From contig OZ241343.1 of the NCBI GenBank assembly GCA_965200505.1, positions 2,976,001 to 3,040,000 of the forward strand: 64,000 nt of DNA. The letters are read 5' to 3'. Under the pieces are notes generated by a model. That model was not told the origin of the DNA, did no database searches, and was given only the letters and a program-made list of their open reading frames with translations. Positions 59,805 through 64,000 of the stretch are shown here, in pieces; position 1 is the first letter of the stretch, and every line of letters begins with the position of its first letter. The position numbers were made by a program, and so were the translations under genes. This DNA is from VXNE01 sp965200505 (GTDB lineage Bacteria > Pseudomonadota > Gammaproteobacteria > Pseudomonadales > Azotimanducaceae).

Positions 59805-61490
59805 TTAGAGCTCCCGCACCACACGAAAGCCCCGTGAATCAGCCGGGCTGTTGCCGACGTTGCGGAACGTGATGCGCAAGTCCGTGGGCGCCGTGTCGAA
59901 GGCCGTGCCGCGCGCCACGCGCCCGGAGAAGTCGCAACCCGCGTTCCACACGCCGGCGTGGCTTGGCGCCCCGGCGAAGGAGGAATGCCAGCAGTCCGCC
60001 ACCCACTCCTCGGCGTTGCCGAGCACGTCGTAAAGGCCGAAGGCGTTCGCGGCAAAGCGGCCCACGGGCGCGAGCCCGGCGAAGCCATCGGCGCATTCGG
60101 TGACGTCGTAATCGCGATAGCGTTCCTGCATGGTGAGGTCGCGGATGTTGCCGTACTTGCAGGCGGCCTCGATTTGATCGCCGTCGATCAACCGTTCCTG
60201 ACCACCGGCGCGGGCGGCATATTCCCATTCGGCTTCGCTGGGCAGCCGATACTTGTAGCCCGTCTCGCGGGAGAGGAAGGCCAGGTAATCGGCCACGTCC
60301 CGCAGGGTGAGGCCCACGGCCGGCTCATCCGCCGCGCCGGGCCAACTCTGGTGGCGCGAGAGGTCGGCTTGCGTCACCTCAAAGACGCCGATGGCGAACG
60401 GCTGCGTCACGCGCACTGCCCGTTCGGGCCGCTCGTTGGCCGCACCTTGGGACGATCCCATGCGGAAGGCGCCGGCGGCGAGGACGACCACCAGCGGGCC
60501 TTCCCCGCCAGACTGCAGCGCATCGCGGAACTGGCGCCCTGGGGCGATGTCGAAACGTTGCATCGCCAGCCGCATTCGGACGCCGGCGCCGGTCATGGTG
60601 AGGTTGCGGGTGAGGTTCCGATGGCCCATGGCGGTGGCGCGGACAGCGAATCGGCCGCCGGGCAACCGCATGTCCGCCTCGTAGGGCACGCTGCGCCGGC
60701 CGTCCGCATCCTGATACGTCACCCGCACGGCGGCGCCGCGTGGTTGGATGTCCAAATTGAGCCGCCCGTAGATGCGTGGCAGCGTCACTTCGGCCAAATT
60801 GCGCCCGCCCCGCACACGAACCGTGGCCTCCCGCGTCTCGAAGCCGCTCGCGCTCACACGCAGGCGATGGGTGCCGATCGGCAAGGGCTCGCCGGGGCGC
60901 CAAGGCTGCTCGGCGTCCAGCAACTCGACGGTGGCGTGGCGTGGCGTCACGGTGAGGGCCAGCTCGCCCATCGGCGTGCGTTCCAGCTCGAACGTCTTCC
61001 GCGTCTTGCGATTGGGGAACACCTCCACCCAAGCGGAGGCGCCATCGCGGCCGGGCAAGGCCACCGCCACCTGATGGCGGCCCGTGGCAAGGGCATCCAG
61101 CGTGACGGGGCTGGGTTGCGCGAGCCGCTCGCCGTTCAGGGTGACGGTGGCGCCCCGTGGATTCGTGGCGATGGTGAGTTCGCCGAACGCCGGCGCCAAC
61201 GCCATGCGAACGGTGTGTCGCTGGCCTCGTGCCACGGTGAGCTGGCGGGTGCTGGGCGGATGGTATGGATGGCTGGCTTCGACCACCGCGGGCCCCGGGC
61301 GCACTGCGGCGTCAAGGGGCGCCGTGCCAAGAGTCACGCCGTTCACGCTGATCGCCGCATCGGCCGGCTCGGTTTCGACGACCAAGGTGCCGGTGCCGAA
61401 GACGAGCCTCGGGCCGATGCCGTCGAACGCCCAATCCGCGATCAAGAGCGCGAGCACCGCCAGCGCCAGGAGCGGCCACTTGAGGTTCAT
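59805..61490 (-). CDS. PEGA-repeat and FGE/sulfatase-modifying-factor-like protein
   Basis: A 561-residue exported or membrane-anchored protein. One N-terminal transmembrane segment (WPLLALAVLALLIADWAF) is followed by several PEGA-type repeats (TNPRGATVTLNGERL is one) and a C-terminal FGE-sulfatase domain with FRMGSSQGAANE, YRLPSEAEWEYAARAGG, GLYDVLGNAEEWVADCWH and RGFRVVREL. The two catalytic cysteines of true formylglycine-generating enzymes are not in their usual place near the C-terminus, so a binding or structural role is likely. The domain would lie in the periplasm. The start is ATG 61490. Confidence 0.85.
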   Translation of the reverse strand: MNLKWPLLALAVLALLIADWAFDGIGPRLVFGTGTLVVETEPADAAISVNGVTLGTAPLDAAVRPGPAVVEASHPYHPPSTRQLTVARGQRHTVRMALAPAFGELTIATNPRGATVTLNGERLAQPSPVTLDALATGRHQVAVALPGRDGASAWVEVFPNRKTRKTFELERTPMGELALTVTPRHATVELLDAEQPWRPGEPLPIGTHRLRVSASGFETREATVRVRGGRNLAEVTLPRIYGRLNLDIQPRGAAVRVTYQDADGRRSVPYEADMRLPGGRFAVRATAMGHRNLTRNLTMTGAGVRMRLAMQRFDIAPGRQFRDALQSGGEGPLVVVLAAGAFRMGSSQGAANERPERAVRVTQPFAIGVFEVTQADLSRHQSWPGAADEPAVGLTLRDVADYLAFLSRETGYKYRLPSEAEWEYAARAGGQERLIDGDQIEAACKYGNIRDLTMQERYRDYDVTECADGFAGLAPVGRFAANAFGLYDVLGNAEEWVADCWHSSFAGAPSHAGVWNAGCDFSGRVARGTAFDTAPTDLRITFRNVGNSPADSRGFRVVREL

Positions 61491-61598
61491 GCGGGGGTTC
61501 GTCCGAAAGGAGCGCTTGTGCAACGCGCCCCGCGGTCTGTCATACTCCCAAGGACAGTCACTTGATTGGACACTCTGGAGCGAAGGGGAGGAGAGCGC

Positions 61599-61898
61599 AT
61601 GAGCAGTGCCGATGGCGTGTGGAAAACCACCATGAACACACCGATGGGCGCCCAGCAGGGCACACTGACGCTGGCCACCGACGGCGGCACCTTGACGGGC
61701 AAGCTGGATGGGGCGCAAGGCACGGTGGAGATCAAGGATGGCGTGGCCGATGGCGATTCGCTGTCGTGGAAGGCGGACATCACGAACCCGATGCCGATCA
61801 CGCTGGAGTTCTCGGCCACCGTCTCCGGTGACGAGATTTCCGGCAACGTGAAGCTCGGCGGCTTCGGCAACGCGTCGTTCACGGGGACGCGCGCGTAG
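61599..61898 (+). CDS. Small beta-rich hypothetical protein
   Basis: A 99-residue protein without a signal peptide. It has repeated beta-strand-like segments rich in Gly, Thr and Asp (GTLTLATDGGTLTGKLDG and SLSWKADITNPMPITLEF). Similar short proteins are widespread in bacteria, often beside SDR or amidohydrolase genes, without known function. ATG 61599 is set by GGGGAGGAG six bases upstream. Confidence 0.8.
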   Translation: MSSADGVWKTTMNTPMGAQQGTLTLATDGGTLTGKLDGAQGTVEIKDGVADGDSLSWKADITNPMPITLEFSATVSGDEISGNVKLGGFGNASFTGTRA

Positions 61899-61940
61899 CG
61901 GTTTCGCACCCGGCCGAGTGGCTGGCGGCGGCGTGGCGCC

Positions 61941-62702
61941 TCAGCGGGCGGTGTAGCCGCCATCCACCGGCAACACCACGCCGGTGATGAAGCTCGCGTC
62001 ATCGCTCATCAAGAACGACACCGCGGCGGCGACTTCCTCTGGCTGTCCCAGCCGTCCCAATGGATGCAGGGACTCCATGAATGCCTTGATCTCGGGCGCC
62101 TCGAACACCCCGGCGGTCATGGGTGTTTGGATGTAGCCGGGCGCCACCGCGTTGACGCGCACCCGCTGTTTGGCGAAAGCCAGCGCATATTGTCGCGTGA
62201 GCCCGGCGACGCCGTGCTTTGAGGCCACATAGGCGCCAACGCCGGCCGTGATCTCGCCCGAATCTGGCCCCACCAAACCGCCGAGCCCGGCGATGGATGC
62301 GGTGTTGACGATGGCGCCGCCCCCGCGTTCCGCCAAGAATGGGGCACCGGCCACGAGGCCGTGATAGACGCCGGTGAGGTTGACCGCGATGGTCTTCTCC
62401 CAACCGTGCTCCAGGCCGCCGATGCCGGCGTTGTTGAAGATGGCGTCGAGGCCGCCGAGTTCCTCCACCGTGCGTGGCAACGCACCCTGAACCGCTGCGC
62501 CGTCCGTCACGTCCAAGTGCATCGCCGCGGCCGCGTTGACGCCGCCCGCCGTGAGGAGCGCGGCGGTCTCGCGGGCACCCTCCAAGTTGGCGTCGGCGCA
62601 CATCACGCCAGCGCCCTGCGCTGCCAGGCTCACCGCGCTGGCGCGGCCGATGCCGCTTGCCGCGCCCGTCACCAACGCCACCTTGCCATCGAGCTTCCCC
62701 AC
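61941..62702 (-). CDS. Short-chain dehydrogenase/reductase
   Basis: A 253-residue classical SDR with TGAASGIGRAS for NAD(P), NNAG, and the catalytic Tyr-x3-Lys in AYVASKHGVAG, followed by the C-terminal VLPVDGGYTAR. The GTG at 62702 is supported by AAGGAGG upstream; the frame to 62876 is not. Probably an NAD(P)-dependent alcohol or keto-ester oxidoreductase; substrate unknown. Confidence 0.92.
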   Translation of the reverse strand: MGKLDGKVALVTGAASGIGRASAVSLAAQGAGVMCADANLEGARETAALLTAGGVNAAAAMHLDVTDGAAVQGALPRTVEELGGLDAIFNNAGIGGLEHGWEKTIAVNLTGVYHGLVAGAPFLAERGGGAIVNTASIAGLGGLVGPDSGEITAGVGAYVASKHGVAGLTRQYALAFAKQRVRVNAVAPGYIQTPMTAGVFEAPEIKAFMESLHPLGRLGQPEEVAAAVSFLMSDDASFITGVVLPVDGGYTAR

Positions 62703-62874
62703 GGCAACCTCCTTAGCCCATGCGCTCGCCTTCAAGCTAGCACGACTCGCCCGTGCCATGTGGGCCGCCCCTCCTTGACCTGTCCCCTTGGCGCCTGTCC
62801 CCTCGACGTGCTTATGGCGGTGCCGCTTCGGGATAACATGCCCGTCCCCCTCGGCAGTCACAGGAGCGCGGCGC

Positions 62875-63666
62875 ATGGCGGAATCGTTCTACGAGCAGCT
62901 CTTCGGCGTGCGCGGCAAGGTCGCCCTCGTGACCGGCGGCACCCGCGGCATTGGCCTCATGATCGCCGAGGGGTTGGTGCGTTGCGGCGCCCGGGTCTAT
63001 GTGGCGTCGCGCAAACCGGACGCCTGCGCTGAAGCCGAAGCGGCGCTCAGGGAACATGGCGAGTGCGAGGCCATCGTCGCGGATTTGGGCTCGATGGCTG
63101 GCTGCGATGCCTTGGCCGACGCCATCGCCGCCCGCGAAGAGCGCTTGGACTTGCTCGTGAACAACGCCGGCCTCACCTGGAACCAACCGTTGGACGAGTT
63201 CCCAGAGAAGGGTTGGGACCGCGTCATGGACTTGGACGTGAAGGGGCCGTTCTTCCTCATTCAACGATTGCTGCCGCTGTTGCGCGCCGCGGCGAGCCCG
63301 GAGCAACGCGCCGTCATCGTCAACGTGTCGTCCGTCAATGCGCTGCGGCCCAGCGGCTTGGCCAACTACTCGTATGTGGCCGCCAAGGCCGGCCTCAACC
63401 AACTGAGCGCCCAACTCGCGCGGGACTTGATGGATGATTGCATCAACGTGAACGTCATTGCGCCGGGGCCGTTCAAGTCCAAGATGACAGCGCCGCTCTA
63501 TGCCACGGAAGAGCTGGAGCGGGAGGTGCGCGAGCAGTTCCCGATGCGGCGGTGGGGGGCGATGCACGACGTGGCGGGCCTCACGGTGTTCTTCGCCTCG
63601 CGGGCCGGCTCTTACTTGAGCGGCGTGGTCGTGCCGTGCGATGGCGGCGCCACGACCACGGCTTAG
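62875..63666 (+). CDS. Short-chain dehydrogenase/reductase
   Basis: A 263-residue SDR with TGGTRGIGLMIAEG, NNAGLTWNQP and catalytic YVAAK in SYVAAKAGLNQL. The C-terminal VVPCDGG is usual. ATG 62875 has AGGAG eight bases upstream. Divergent from the previous SDR and only 23 bases before the next one, so probably cotranscribed with it. Substrate unknown. Confidence 0.92.
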   Translation: MAESFYEQLFGVRGKVALVTGGTRGIGLMIAEGLVRCGARVYVASRKPDACAEAEAALREHGECEAIVADLGSMAGCDALADAIAAREERLDLLVNNAGLTWNQPLDEFPEKGWDRVMDLDVKGPFFLIQRLLPLLRAAASPEQRAVIVNVSSVNALRPSGLANYSYVAAKAGLNQLSAQLARDLMDDCINVNVIAPGPFKSKMTAPLYATEELEREVREQFPMRRWGAMHDVAGLTVFFASRAGSYLSGVVVPCDGGATTTA

Positions 63667-63689
63667 TTTTCTGGAGGGAGGTCAGGCAC

Positions 63690-64000
63690 ATGGCAGCGAG
63701 ATTCGAAGGCAAGGTGGCCGTCGTCACCGGCGGCAACAGCGGCATCGGCGCCGCGACTGCCGAGATGTTCGCCCGCGCCGGCGCCCAAGTGGTGACGATG
63801 GCGCGGCGTGAGGCGCAGGGGCAGGCCGTGGCGGCGGCCATCCGCGGGGCCGGGGGCGAAGCGACGTTTGTGCCTTGCGACGTGGCCGACGTGGACTCCG
63901 TGGAACGGGGCGTCGCGCAGGCGGTGGACGCCTATGGGCGCATCGACATTCTGTTCAACAACGCCGGTGGTGGCAGTGGCGCTCAGTTCCCGAACGAGCC
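63690..64000 (+). CDS. Short-chain dehydrogenase/reductase (3' end beyond the window)
   Basis: The first 103 residues of a further SDR: MAARFEGKVAVVTGGNSGIG at the start, then a NAD-binding loop and NNAGGGSGAQF, where the window ends. A GGAGGGAGG ribosome-binding site lies before ATG 63690. The catalytic Tyr-Lys part is outside the window. It follows the previous SDR by 23 bases. Confidence 0.9.
   Translation, partial: MAARFEGKVAVVTGGNSGIGAATAEMFARAGAQVVTMARREAQGQAVAAAIRGAGGEATFVPCDVADVDSVERGVAQAVDAYGRIDILFNNAGGGSGAQFPNE

Overview
The window is a gene-dense, GC-rich stretch from a Gram-negative bacterium, most likely an uncultivated gammaproteobacterium. The best evidence is the divergent block holC/pepA/valS on one side and lptF-lptG on the other, a gene order typical of Gammaproteobacteria. 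TonB-dependent receptors, an autotransporter-type barrel, LptFG and lipoprotein and signal-peptide features all fit an outer membrane. I saw no rRNA, tRNA or CRISPR array.

Layout. 1-1.6 kb: 3' part of a polytopic GT39-like membrane protein with two copies of a cysteine module. 1.6-2.4 kb: a guanine tract, an IS transposase scrap and a VapBC-type toxin-antitoxin pair. 2.7-6.5 kb: thiolase, a small exported protein and an OmpR/EnvZ-like two-component system, closed by a clear terminator. 6.7-10.5 kb: amidohydrolase, ferrochelatase, hisH-hisF. 10.5-13.5 kb: C5 cytosine methyltransferase overlapping a PD-(D/E)xK nuclease, then a quinone oxidoreductase. 13.5-20.9 kb: valS-holC-pepA diverging from lptF-lptG, then vsr. 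20.9-28.8 kb: a 2609-aa surface protein (5 Calx-beta, 6 PKD-like, 8 near-identical Calx-beta repeats, outer-membrane barrel) with a 19-base G/C tract just upstream. 29-32.4 kb: a one-polypeptide nuclease/methyltransferase related to type ISP enzymes.

32.5-35.1 kb: a hypothetical gene, a rhomboid protease overlapping a site-2 protease, and an SDR. 35.1-39.5 kb (minus strand): glcB, an Eis-like acetyltransferase and a homocysteine methyltransferase in one probable operon. 39.7-45.5 kb: a large TonB receptor, a periplasmic protein, a thiolase-like protein lacking the usual nucleophile, and an RDD membrane protein. 45.6-49.2 kb: an HNH nuclease, then a two-gene cassette of lower GC joining a NYN-like nuclease to a NACHT-type NTPase; this is the best candidate for an undescribed (probably defence) system. 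49.3-53.8 kb: a BtuB-like receptor behind a cobalamin riboswitch, and a second GT39-like protein with the same tandem cysteine module as the first gene. 53.9-64 kb: retropepsin-like protease, cysS, an M17 aminopeptidase, lipA, a cyclase-family lipoprotein, a PEGA/FGE-like protein and three SDR genes, the last cut by the window edge.

The accessory content (several restriction or nuclease genes, toxin-antitoxin, NACHT cassette, repetitive adhesin) is scattered between conserved housekeeping blocks rather than gathered in one island.
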